From an uncultured Caryophanales bacterium (GTDB taxonomy: Bacteria; Bacillota_I; Bacilli_A; RF39; UBA660): DNA of 9,705 nucleotides. Positions 1-7,238 of this stretch are shown here, piece by piece (position 1 is the first letter of the stretch; the number at the start of each line of letters is the position of its first letter). Below the pieces are notes generated by a model. The model was not told where the DNA came from and searched no databases. It saw nothing but the letters and a program-made list of their open reading frames with translations. The translations under genes were made by a program, and so were the position numbers. The stretch is from the NCBI GenBank assembly GCA_947065955.1, contig CAMSXY010000034.1, positions 1-9,705 on the forward strand, given 5' to 3'.

Positions 1-330
1 TCATATTTTTAAAATGCACTTTTTATTGTATCTACTTTATGGGGTGCATTTCAAAACAAGAAAATCGAACTATTGGAAAATGTAGTAAGATTTATCTTAT
101 TAACTGACATATTCCCAATCAAAAAGATGCTTTCACAAAAGAAAAATAAAGGATATGAATCCGATGAAACTTCAATCGCAGTTGGTACTTATACCCATAG
201 CGGGGAACACCGTTGTAGCATTCCAAAGCGGACCGATAGCTGTAATCAAAAGATTCTATTAGCCTCCTAAAAAAACCTACATAAGGAATAAACATAGTAT
301 TGTGAAAGCAACAATAGGTTATAAAAAATT
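1..330. other. Left-end region with no recognisable intact gene
   Basis: No protein family is recognisable here in any frame. Two things stand out. AAATGCAC (12-19) and GTGCATTT (44-51) form a perfect 8-bp inverted repeat around a 24-nt loop. Positions 161-240 are 40/80 G+C (50%), against roughly 30% for the rest of the window. Open frames crossing the GC-rich patch (73-270 and 155-262, both plus strand) have no good ribosome-binding site and read as unfamiliar peptides. The region may be debris of a mobile element or a decayed gene, but nothing in it proves that. Confidence 0.5.
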
Positions 331-417
331 ATGCTTTATATGGCTTATCATGAACTTTTAGATTTTATAAAAGAAGAAAATAGAAATTCTGAAAGAAAAA
401 ATCATTTGTTAAAATAG
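331..417 (+). CDS. Small 28-aa ORF or gene remnant ahead of a terminator
   Basis: This short frame starts MLYMAYHELLDFIKEE and ends ERKNHLLK. It is hydrophilic, amphipathic and has codon use typical of this genome. Its TAG stop lies directly against a strong intrinsic terminator (418-458), as expected for the true end of a transcribed gene. There is no convincing ribosome-binding site: the nearest AGG is about 13 bases upstream. The frame is closed by a TAA two codons before the ATG, so it cannot extend upstream without a frameshift. It could be a real small protein, a leader, or the C-terminal tail of a gene whose front has decayed. I do not recognise the family. Confidence 0.25.
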   Translation: MLYMAYHELLDFIKEENRNSERKNHLLK

Positions 418-458
418 AAAAAAGCTTATTTTTCTAATAAAAGAATAAGTTTTTTTTT
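418..458 (+). terminator. Rho-independent terminator upstream of the ABC operon
   Basis: AAAAAAGCTTATT (418-430) pairs with AATAAGTTTTTTT (444-456) as a 13-bp stem with one G-T wobble and a 13-nt loop. It runs into nine consecutive T (450-458). It starts on the base after the TAG of the small ORF ending at 417, and it insulates the ABC operon from upstream transcription. Confidence 0.75.
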
Positions 459-533
459 GTAAAAGAATATTTTAAACGACTCTTTATGAGGAAAAAAGAC
501 ATTTCTTTAAAAAAAGCGTGCTATTTTCTTTAC

Positions 534-546
534 TTTGTTATATAAT
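534..546 (+). promoter_or_regulatory. Probable sigma-A promoter (-10) of the ABC operon
   Basis: TTTGTTATATAAT contains a perfect TATAAT (541-546), 22 bases before the ATPase start codon. No good -35 hexamer lies 17 bases upstream (518-523 reads GTGCTA). The same TTTGTTAT..AAT core precedes mutM and the AAA+ gene, which supports it as a real promoter element. Confidence 0.6.
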
Positions 547-568
547 AGATAGCCAAGAAGGTGAATTT

Positions 569-1270
569 ATGGCATATATTGAATTTAAAAATGTAAATAA
601 ATCCTATCAAATGGGAGAAGTTACCATAAAAGCATTAAGTAAAACCTCTTTTGAAATTGAAAAAGGAGAATTGGTTGTAATTCTAGGTCCTTCAGGAGCG
701 GGAAAAACAACAGCCCTTAATATACTAGGGGGAATGGATAGTGCTACAAGTGGAAAAGTTATTGTAGATGGAAAAGATATTACTAACTACCGTAATAAAG
801 AGTTAATTTCTTATCGAAGAAATGACATTGGTTTTGTTTTTCAGTTTTACAATTTAGTTCAAAATTTGACAGCCCTTGAAAATGTAGAACTTGCTGTACA
901 ATTGTGTAAAGATCATTTAAATCCTAAAACACTCTTAAATGAAGTAGGACTTTTAAAAAGAATGAACAATTTTCCATCGCAGCTTTCTGGTGGAGAACAA
1001 CAAAGAGTCGCAATTGCAAGAGCGATTGCTAAAAATCCAAAAATTCTTTTATGCGATGAACCGACAGGAGCTCTTGATTATAAAACAGGGAAACAAATTT
1101 TAAAATTATTAGAGGAAATGGCTAAAAAGCAAAAAATGACAGTTATTATTATTACCCACAATGCAGCTTTAGCCCCTATGGCAAATCGAGTAATTCGCTT
1201 CAAAAACGGCAGCGTAGAAAACGTTTTTGTACATAAAAAAACAAGAAGTATTGATGAAATAGAGTGGTAA
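569..1270 (+). CDS. ABC transporter ATP-binding protein, MacB/LolD type
   Basis: A 233-aa cytoplasmic ATPase expected to power the permease encoded directly downstream. All ABC motifs are intact: Walker A GPSGAGKTT (40-48), Q-loop Gln92, signature LSGGEQQRVAIARA (139-152), Walker B ILLCDEP (159-165), D-loop GALD (167-170) and H-loop His197. The length fits MacB/LolD-class ATPases, which partner FtsX-fold permeases. The ATG at 569 is preferred because AGGTGA (559-564) sits at proper spacing; the in-frame ATG at 518 lies upstream of the -10 box. The stop codon shares one base with a possible ATG of the permease, indicating translational coupling. Substrate unknown; export or envelope remodelling is typical of the class. 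Confidence 0.95.
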   Translation: MAYIEFKNVNKSYQMGEVTIKALSKTSFEIEKGELVVILGPSGAGKTTALNILGGMDSATSGKVIVDGKDITNYRNKELISYRRNDIGFVFQFYNLVQNLTALENVELAVQLCKDHLNPKTLLNEVGLLKRMNNFPSQLSGGEQQRVAIARAIAKNPKILLCDEPTGALDYKTGKQILKLLEEMAKKQKMTVIIITHNAALAPMANRVIRFKNGSVENVFVHKKTRSIDEIEW

Positions 1271-1272
1271 TG

Positions 1273-4200
1273 ATGAAGAAAAATAGAATTTATACAACAA
1301 GTATTCGAGAAATAAAGAAATCCTTTAAAAGGTTTTGTTCTCTTCTTATTATGAGTCTACTGGGGGTAGGCGTTTTTGTAGGAATCAAAATGGCAGCCCC
1401 TAATATGATGAAGTCCCTTGATTTTTATTATGATAAAAATAATGTATATGATATTAAAATTATTTCAACACTAGGACTTACAGAGGAAGACATTTCCGCT
1501 TTAAACAAAATGACAGGTATCAAAGTCTATGGGAGTTATTCGAAAGATGTTTTGATCCAATTAAAAGAAAAAGAAATCGCTATTAAAGTTATGGCAATGA
1601 CGCACAATATAAATCAACTTGCATTGATAGAAGGAAGCCTTCCCCAAAAAGACAATGAAATAGTCGTAGAAGAAGATATGATGATTCAGGAAAATATAAA
1701 AATAGGAGACAAAATTGTTTTTCTTGATGAAGAAACTTTTCAGGAAAAAACGCAAACAATTGTAGGTGTTGTAAAAAGCCCCCTATATATCAGTAGATCT
1801 TCTCGTGGAAATACAACGATTGGTTCTGGAAAACTTGAATATTATGCTTATGTTTTAGAGAGTAATTTTAAAATACCTTATTATACAGAAGGTTATCTTA
1901 AAATAGAAGATGCGCAAGAAAAACTTACAGAAAGTAAAGAATATATTCAAATTATTGAACAAACGATCCATGCTTTTTCTAGTCTAAAAGAGGATAGAGA
2001 ACAAAAACGTTACGAAGAAATTTATAATAAAATTAAGGATGAAATTACAAAACAAGAATTAGAGGGAAAAGAAAAATTAAACCAAGCGAAAAGTATTTTA
2101 GATAAAACGTATAGCCAATTAAAAAACGCGAAAAAGAGTCTTGATTCTTCCTTAAAAAAATTAAATTCAACTTCGGCGACTTTAAAAAGTATGAAAATAA
2201 AATTAGAGGAAACAAAATTATTACTAGAAGAAAATAAAAGAAAATTAGACCAAACCAAAATAGAAATAGAGACAGCAAAAGAAAAATTAGATCAACAATT
2301 GAAAGATAGCGGATTAACTTTAGAAGATTTAAAACAAATAAACGATAAAATTCAATCTATTGAAATTCCACAAGATAATCCAAATTATGATGAAATGATG
2401 GAAGTTTTGAAAAGTGGTCTTAGTCTTATATTAAAAGATTATCTAGAAAATCCACAAAATTTTGAACGTTTAATTCAAAGCATCCCTGTAGATGCTCCAA
2501 ATTATGACGAAATTGTAAAAATTCTTGAATTTTCGAAGCAAAATATGGATATTCTTGTAAGTTTAAAAGAAGCTTTTGAAAAAATAAAAAAACAAGAAGA
2601 GGAATATAATAAAGGAATTTTCTCTTATGAGACTTCTTTAAAAGCGTATCAAACCAAGTATGCACAATATGTTTCTTATTCCAAAGAATACCAAAACGGA
2701 CTTGCAGCTTATAATAAAGGAATGAAGGAATATAATCAAAATTTCCAATTATACCATGAAAAAGTTTTAGAGTATGAGGAAAATAAAAAGGTATTTGAAA
2801 AAGAAATAGAAGAAGCAAAAAAAGCCTTAGAAGAAATACCAGAATCGAAATGGATCGTTTCGAAAAGAAGCGACGATCAAAGTTATAGTAATTTTATTAA
2901 TAATGGAAAGAGCGTTTCTAATTTATCTATCGTTTTTCCAACAATCTTTTTTATTGTAGCTATTTTAATAAGCTTAATTTCAATGTCTCGTATGGTCGAA
3001 GATGATCGTATAGTCATTGGAACTTTAAAATCTCTTGGATTTGAAAACAAAGATATTCGAAAAAAATATTTACTTTATTCTGGAATATCTACTCTCCTAG
3101 GTGGAATCCTAGGAGCCTTGCTTGGCTTTTTTGGACTTTCTAAATTTATATGGGATATTTATAAAATTCTTTTTGATATTCCCGTATTTCAATATGATTT
3201 TAATCCAACAAATGCTCTTCTAGGAATCTTTATAGCTATGTTTTGTATTTGTGGAACAACCCTCCTTACCATTCGAAAAGTTGTATGTGAAAAACCCTCC
3301 GATTTAATGCGACCAAAGGCCCCTGAAAACGGAAAAAGAGTTCTTTTAGAACATCTTCCTTTTCTTTGGAATCGGATTCGCTTTTCCAATAAAGTAACAA
3401 TAAGAAATTTATTTCGATACAAAAAAAGAGTCTTTATGACAGTAGGTGGAATTATGGGGTGTACAGCCCTTATGCTTACAGGTTTTGGTATCCGAGATTC
3501 TATTGCAGGTATTCCCGAAAAGCAATACAAACAAGTATTCCACTTTGATGAAATGGCTCTTTTAACAGGGGATATAAACGAAAAAATATTAAATGAAACC
3601 TTTAAGGATCCAAGAATTTCAAATCGATTATCTGTACATTTAGAGACTTCTTTTAAAATTTCTTCTTATGATGTTCAACTTTTTATTCCAGAAAAGGAAG
3701 AAAATATAAAAGATATTTTAGAGTTAAGGGATGTTGCTTCTTCTTCTTTATTAAACCTTGAAGAAGATAAAGTGATTCTCTCTAGTAAACTAGTCCATTT
3801 AATTCATAAAAAAGTAGGGGATACCATAACAATGGTAGATTCAAACTACAAAGAGTATTCTTTTGTAATTTCTGGAATTTGCGAAAATTATGTAGGCCAT
3901 TATGTATTTATGAATTTTAGTACTTATGAAAAAAATATACGTTCTTTTACACCCAATGTTGTTTATTTTAATATCTTTGATATGACGCAAGAAGAAGAAA
4001 TCATAACGGATTTATTAAAAAAGGATTCCGTGATGAGTGTTCTTTCAGTAGATCTTACAATGCACCATATTGATGATATGTTGAGTTCTTTAAATAGTGT
4101 TGTAGTAATTTTGATCTTACTTTCTGGAAGTTTATCTTTTGTAGTTCTTTATAATTTGTCGTATATTAATATTAGTGAACGAAAAAGAGAAATTGCAACA

Positions 4201-4491
4201 TTAAAAGTTTTAGGATTCAAAGATCAGGAAGTCGATCATTATATTACAAAAGAAATTCTCATTTTAACCTTTTTAGGAATTATACTAGGTCTTTTCTTTG
4301 GAACCTTTTTAATTAATATCATTATGGATACTATAGAAATTGAAAATTTAAAATTTTTGCACTATATTGCAAATTCTAGTTTTTTAATTACTTCTCTTAT
4401 GATTTTATTATTTACTCTTATTGTAAATAGAATTATTCATTATGCTTTAAAGAAAATCGATATGATCGAATCTTTAAAAAGTGTTGAATAA
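1273..4491 (+). CDS. Large FtsX-like ABC permease with extracytoplasmic coiled-coil stalk
   Basis: A 1072-aa membrane protein, partner of the preceding ATPase. Hydrophobicity suggests eight TM segments: about 22-42, 551-571, 600-623, 646-667, 720-740, 941-963, 993-1018 and 1033-1056. This is the duplicated 1+3 layout of FtsX/MacB-like permeases. Each half has the coupling-helix signature after the first TM of its trio: DRIVIGTLKSLGF (578-590) and ERKREIATLKVLGF (969-982). Between TM1 and TM2 lies about 500 extracytoplasmic residues. This part has a compact domain (45-215), Lys/Glu/Leu-rich coiled coil (about 240-345 and 430-522) and a connector with an internal duplication. A second ectodomain spans 741-940. 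The ATG at 1273 has GTGG five bases upstream; ATG 1270 or GTG 1264 are possible. No MacA-like, sensor-kinase or bacteriocin gene is adjacent, so the substrate is unknown. Confidence 0.93.
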   Translation: MKKNRIYTTSIREIKKSFKRFCSLLIMSLLGVGVFVGIKMAAPNMMKSLDFYYDKNNVYDIKIISTLGLTEEDISALNKMTGIKVYGSYSKDVLIQLKEKEIAIKVMAMTHNINQLALIEGSLPQKDNEIVVEEDMMIQENIKIGDKIVFLDEETFQEKTQTIVGVVKSPLYISRSSRGNTTIGSGKLEYYAYVLESNFKIPYYTEGYLKIEDAQEKLTESKEYIQIIEQTIHAFSSLKEDREQKRYEEIYNKIKDEITKQELEGKEKLNQAKSILDKTYSQLKNAKKSLDSSLKKLNSTSATLKSMKIKLEETKLLLEENKRKLDQTKIEIETAKEKLDQQLKDSGLTLEDLKQINDKIQSIEIPQDNPNYDEMMEVLKSGLSLILKDYLENPQNFERLIQSIPVDAPNYDEIVKILEFSKQNMDILVSLKEAFEKIKKQEEEYNKGIFSYETSLKAYQTKYAQYVSYSKEYQNGLAAYNKGMKEYNQNFQLYHEKVLEYEENKKVFEKEIEEAKKALEEIPESKWIVSKRSDDQSYSNFINNGKSVSNLSIVFPTIFFIVAILISLISMSRMVEDDRIVIGTLKSLGFENKDIRKKYLLYSGISTLLGGILGALLGFFGLSKFIWDIYKILFDIPVFQYDFNPTNALLGIFIAMFCICGTTLLTIRKVVCEKPSDLMRPKAPENGKRVLLEHLPFLWNRIRFSNKVTIRNLFRYKKRVFMTVGGIMGCTALMLTGFGIRDSIAGIPEKQYKQVFHFDEMALLTGDINEKILNETFKDPRISNRLSVHLETSFKISSYDVQLFIPEKEENIKDILELRDVASSSLLNLEEDKVILSSKLVHLIHKKVGDTITMVDSNYKEYSFVISGICENYVGHYVFMNFSTYEKNIRSFTPNVVYFNIFDMTQEEEIITDLLKKDSVMSVLSVDLTMHHIDDMLSSLNSVVVILILLSGSLSFVVLYNLSYINISERKREIATLKVLGFKDQEVDHYITKEILILTFLGIILGLFFGTFLINIIMDTIEIENLKFLHYIANSSFLITSLMILLFTLIVNRIIHYALKKIDMIESLKSVE

Positions 4492-4561
4492 AAGAATCAA
4501 ATCCGCTATGTATTTTTTAAAAATTTTTCTAGTAGAAATTTGACATTTGTTTTTAAAAAAC

Positions 4562-4593
4562 AAAAAATCGCTTGGGAAACAGGCGATTTTTTT
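4562..4593. terminator. Bidirectional Rho-independent terminator after the permease
   Basis: AAAAAATCGCTTG (4562-4574) pairs with CAGGCGATTTTTT (4580-4592), 13 bp with one wobble, around a GGAAA loop. It has a run of seven T (4587-4593) on the plus strand and, because the left arm begins with six A, a T-run on the minus strand too. It closes the ABC operon and can also stop minus-strand transcription coming from the SpoIID-family gene. Confidence 0.85.
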
Positions 4594-4650
4594 ATGAAAT
4601 AAATTTTTAAAATGTGAAAATGCTACACTTTTCATTTTCTTTGAATAGGA

Positions 4651-4806
4651 TTAGATTGTATTTTCTAAACTGTTTGTAAAAGAAGATTTTTGAGAATGCG
4701 ATCTTTTTAAACGCGTTTTATAAAGAGCTGTTGCCTTTCTTAAGTATTCAAAAACATGATTTATACTCTTATTCTCAAATAGTTTTAAGAAGAAATTTGA
4801 ACGCCT
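4651..4806 (-). other. Start-less open frame overlapping the SpoIID gene end
   Basis: On the minus strand, 51 codons stay open from inside the last codons of the SpoIID gene to a TAA at 4651-4653. There is no ATG, GTG or TTG start in frame. The frame contains ENKSINHVFEYLRKATALYK and then a basic, Ser-rich tail, which reads like real protein rather than random A+T-rich sequence. It lies between spoIID and the bidirectional terminator, where a second gene of that operon would sit. It may be a decayed gene remnant or chance. A loose resemblance to the C-terminal NK..H...AT..K pattern of SpoIIID is too weak to name it. Confidence 0.25.
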
Positions 4807-6074
4807 TTATAATAATATTTTAATATTTGATCAAATGTGTATCCCTCTTTTGCCATACCATGAGCCCCAAATTGACTCATTCCAACTCCATGTCCCCATC
4901 CATGGGTTGTGATAATAAAGGTATTATTTTCTACTTTAATTTCGAAATCAGTAGATTGTAATTTTAAAAGACTTTGAAACTGTTTTCCTGAAAATATTTG
5001 ATTTCCAATTTGAACAGATAAGATACGACCTGATTTATCTTTTTCTAAAATCTCGATTGTTGTATTTTCATCGTAAGTAATACCAAAAATTTTATTCCAT
5101 TCTTCAGTGGATACCTTTTTGGTTTTTTCATAAAAAGTAGTATTGATATCCCAAGGACTTTCTACACTTTGTAAATAAGGAATATCATTTCCCCAAACTT
5201 CTTTTGCGTCTGTTGTAAATCCATTGCTCGTAGAGTGGTACACAGCATCAATATAATAACCATTGTAAGAAAGGTACATTCCCTTTGTTGCTTCCACAGC
5301 TTTTTTAACCTTCTCATAATAGGTAGAAAAATTATTTCCCCATTCTTTTTTTAATTGATTCAAATCTTTATAAACCTGAGTACTTGTTGTATCTGTTAGG
5401 GTTTTGTTTTCTGCAATTCGCCTTAGCGTATAAGTTCTTGCTGCGATAGCTTGTGCTTTTAAAGCTTCTATGTGAAAACTAGCAGGCATTTCAGAAGCAA
5501 CAACCCCAATTAAATACTCTTCTAATTCTAGAATAATAATATCTCCGTTACTTCTTTTAATCGTAACAGGATTTTGAAATATTTTTTCTGGTTTTTCATC
5601 TTGAACTGTTTCCTGCTTTATATCTTCCTTCGGGTCTGTTACTTCCTCTTTAGAGGTATCTAGACTAGGGTTGGAAGGTTTATTTTGGTTTGCTATATTT
5701 TGTATTTTATCTGGTACTTCTATAGGTTTTTGCTGAGTTGTTTCATCCGGTTTTACTTCTAAATCAAGGACAGGAGCTTGAACTTCATTTTCTTCGCTTT
5801 CTAATAAAGTAACTTTTTCAATAATATTTTTTGTAAGAGAAAAAGAAGTGTCTGGGAGGATCAGATTTTTTAGATGAATTGAAGCAAATGTGATACCACC
5901 AATAACGAGTAAAATGGTAGATCCATAAAAAGCAATTTTTTTATTTTGAATAAATTTTTTAATTTCTTCAAAAATTCCTTTTTTAGAGGAAACACCAAGT
6001 TTTCCAAATTCAAAAGAGTAATCAAAATAAAGATAAAGGGTATTATTCTTATCTATTTTATAGTTTGTAATCAT
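4785..6074 (-). CDS. SpoIID/LytB-domain protein (sporulation peptidoglycan transglycosylase-like)
   Basis: A 429-aa bitopic membrane protein. SpoIID is a lytic transglycosylase that trims peptidoglycan so the mother-cell membrane can migrate during engulfment. The C-terminal domain (about 165-429) has the family hallmarks: VVASEMPASF (191-200) with the likely catalytic Glu195, AQAIAARTY (207-215), YHSTSNG (279-285) and GHGVGMSQFGAHG (394-406). Before it lie a cytoplasmic head of about 45 residues, a TM helix (about 48-67) and an acidic, Pro/Thr/Lys-rich linker (about 92-165). At 429 aa it is longer than B. subtilis SpoIID (about 340) because of head and linker. The ATG at 6074 is preferred over one 45 bases upstream because GGTGAT precedes it at correct spacing. 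It is divergent from mutM. A vegetative LytB-like amidase-enhancer role is the main alternative. Confidence 0.9.
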   Translation of the reverse strand: MITNYKIDKNNTLYLYFDYSFEFGKLGVSSKKGIFEEIKKFIQNKKIAFYGSTILLVIGGITFASIHLKNLILPDTSFSLTKNIIEKVTLLESEENEVQAPVLDLEVKPDETTQQKPIEVPDKIQNIANQNKPSNPSLDTSKEEVTDPKEDIKQETVQDEKPEKIFQNPVTIKRSNGDIIILELEEYLIGVVASEMPASFHIEALKAQAIAARTYTLRRIAENKTLTDTTSTQVYKDLNQLKKEWGNNFSTYYEKVKKAVEATKGMYLSYNGYYIDAVYHSTSNGFTTDAKEVWGNDIPYLQSVESPWDINTTFYEKTKKVSTEEWNKIFGITYDENTTIEILEKDKSGRILSVQIGNQIFSGKQFQSLLKLQSTDFEIKVENNTFIITTHGWGHGVGMSQFGAHGMAKEGYTFDQILKYYYKGVQISS

Positions 6075-6169
6075 TGTATCACCACTTTTAGTATGTGGGA
6101 AAAATTCTTTTTTACACACAGGTTTTTTTGAATTAAAAATTTACAATCTATTTACATAAATAAAATTTC

Positions 6170-6198
6170 TTGTTATTTTAAAATTTATTTGTTATGAT
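6170..6198 (+). promoter_or_regulatory. Sigma-A promoter of mutM
   Basis: TTGTTA (6170-6175), a 17-bp spacer and TATGAT (6193-6198), preceded by an extended -10 TG at 6190-6191. The expected transcription start near 6205 abuts the AGGAGG at 6206-6211, so the untranslated leader would be only about a dozen bases. Confidence 0.75.
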
Positions 6199-6217
6199 AA
6201 TGTTTAGGAGGGTTTAT

Positions 6218-7042
6218 ATGCCAGAATTACCAGAAGTAGAAACCGTCAAAGAAACTTTAAAAAAAGTTTTAATAGGACGTAAAATATGTAAAGTAAAAGT
6301 TTATTATCCAGGAATTATTGCTAATACAAAAATTTGTGATTTTGAAAAGAATCTAATGAACCAAACCATTCATGATTTGCAAAGAAGAGGGAAATTTTTA
6401 CTTTTTGAATTAGATAATTATTTTCTTTTAAGTCATTTAAGAATGGAGGGAAAATATCTTTTTCGAAAAGAAGAAGATCCTATTTTAAAACACGAACATG
6501 TTGTTTTTGATTTAGATAAAGATGAACAACTCCGTTATCAAGATACTAGAAAATTTGGTAAAATGTATCTATTTGAAAAAGAGGAAGTATGGGAAAAAAA
6601 GCCTTTAAAGGAACTTGGAAAAGAACCTTGGGATCCCAAACTGACCCCCGATTATTTAAAAGACATTTTAAAAAATAAGAAAATTCCTATTAAAACGGCC
6701 TTATTAGATCAAAGTATTATTGCGGGAATTGGAAATATTTATGCAGATGAGATTTTGTTTTTAAGCCAGTTAAATCCCTTTTCAAGATGTTGTGATTTAC
6801 AAAAACAAGATTTTAAAAAGATTATTCAAAATACCCAGGAGATTTTAAAAAAAGCTATTGTAAAAGGGGGGACAACGATCCATAGTTTTGAATCTAGTGA
6901 AGGAGTCCATGGAAGATTTCAACAGGAATTATTTGTTCATGGAATGGAAGTTTGTAAAGAATGTAAAACAGATATTTTAAAAGTATTTATTGGGGGAAGA
7001 GGAACTTATTACTGTCCAAAATGTCAAAAGATAAGGGGCTAG
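6218..7042 (+). CDS. mutM: Formamidopyrimidine-DNA glycosylase (MutM/Fpg)
   Basis: A 274-aa bifunctional base-excision repair enzyme that removes 8-oxoguanine and formamidopyrimidines and nicks the abasic site. After Met removal the N-terminus is PELPEVETV, giving the catalytic Pro and Glu. The conserved Lys59 lies in RRGKFLLFEL. Lesion-capping and intercalating residues are present as Met76 (HLRMEGKY) and Arg111/Phe113 (DTRKFG). The helix-two-turn-helix region includes GIGNIYADE (170-178). The zinc finger at the C-terminus has Cys246, Cys249, Cys266 and Cys269 with the DNA-contacting Arg261 in GGRGTYYC. Length is normal. The ATG at 6218 is certain because Pro must follow Met, and AGGAGG lies six bases upstream; an in-frame ATG at 6194 overlaps the -10 box. 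The coaE gene that often follows mutM is absent. Confidence 0.98.
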   Translation: MPELPEVETVKETLKKVLIGRKICKVKVYYPGIIANTKICDFEKNLMNQTIHDLQRRGKFLLFELDNYFLLSHLRMEGKYLFRKEEDPILKHEHVVFDLDKDEQLRYQDTRKFGKMYLFEKEEVWEKKPLKELGKEPWDPKLTPDYLKDILKNKKIPIKTALLDQSIIAGIGNIYADEILFLSQLNPFSRCCDLQKQDFKKIIQNTQEILKKAIVKGGTTIHSFESSEGVHGRFQQELFVHGMEVCKECKTDILKVFIGGRGTYYCPKCQKIRG

Positions 7043-7165
7043 TGGAAAAATAGGAAATTAAAGGAGATAATAAGAATTCAAAAAAGAGTAAAAAAGCTTT
7101 AAGTAAAAAACTTTAATTTATAATACGAGATTTAAAGATATCGGAAACATTTTAAGGAATAAAAT
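7043..7165 (+). other. Spacer after mutM with an orphan Shine-Dalgarno
   Basis: No gene is visible. AAGGAGATAATAAG at 7061-7074 looks like a ribosome-binding site, but no ATG, GTG or TTG follows at useful distance, and the frame after it (ATA AGA ATT CAA) stops after about nine codons. It may be the ghost of a downstream gene or chance. Confidence 0.3.
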
Positions 7166-7190
7166 AAACGACTTATCAAAAAGTCGTTTT
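7166..7190. terminator. Bidirectional terminator between mutM and the UPF0316 gene
   Basis: AAACGACTT (7166-7174) and AAGTCGTTT (7181-7189) form a perfect 9-bp stem around a 6-nt loop. TTTTG follows on the plus strand and a TTTATTTTATT tract on the minus strand. It sits between two convergent genes and probably serves both. Confidence 0.7.
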
Positions 7191-7238
7191 GTATTACCAT
7201 AAATATATTAAGAAAGCTTGCGTAAATTTACGAATTTT

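Noticed and set aside
12..51. 8-bp inverted repeat as the terminal repeat of an insertion sequence
   Set aside because: No transposase remnant, target duplication or second copy is visible; a loop of 24 nt could be chance in A+T-rich DNA.
155..262. 35-aa ORF (MNPMKLQSQLVLIPIAG...) in the GC-rich patch
   Set aside because: The AAAGG is too close to the first ATG, and nothing about the peptide is recognisable; left as part of the unexplained region.
73..270. 65-aa plus-strand ORF across the GC-rich patch
   Set aside because: No ribosome-binding site, unfamiliar composition, and no more convincing than the competing frames over the same bases.
2022..2818. Several minus-strand ORFs inside the permease
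   Set aside because: They are Phe/Leu-rich antisense shadows of Lys/Glu-rich coiled-coil codons and lack start signals.
6084..6200. SigE-type sporulation promoter for the SpoIID gene
   Set aside because: A CATACTAA on the minus strand resembles a -10, but no matching -35 lies at the right spacing, and the leader would be implausibly short.
7221..7232. Perfect palindrome CGTAAATTTACG
   Set aside because: It has no loop to form a terminator, lies beyond the stop of a minus-strand gene, and such a 12-mer is not surprising in this base composition.
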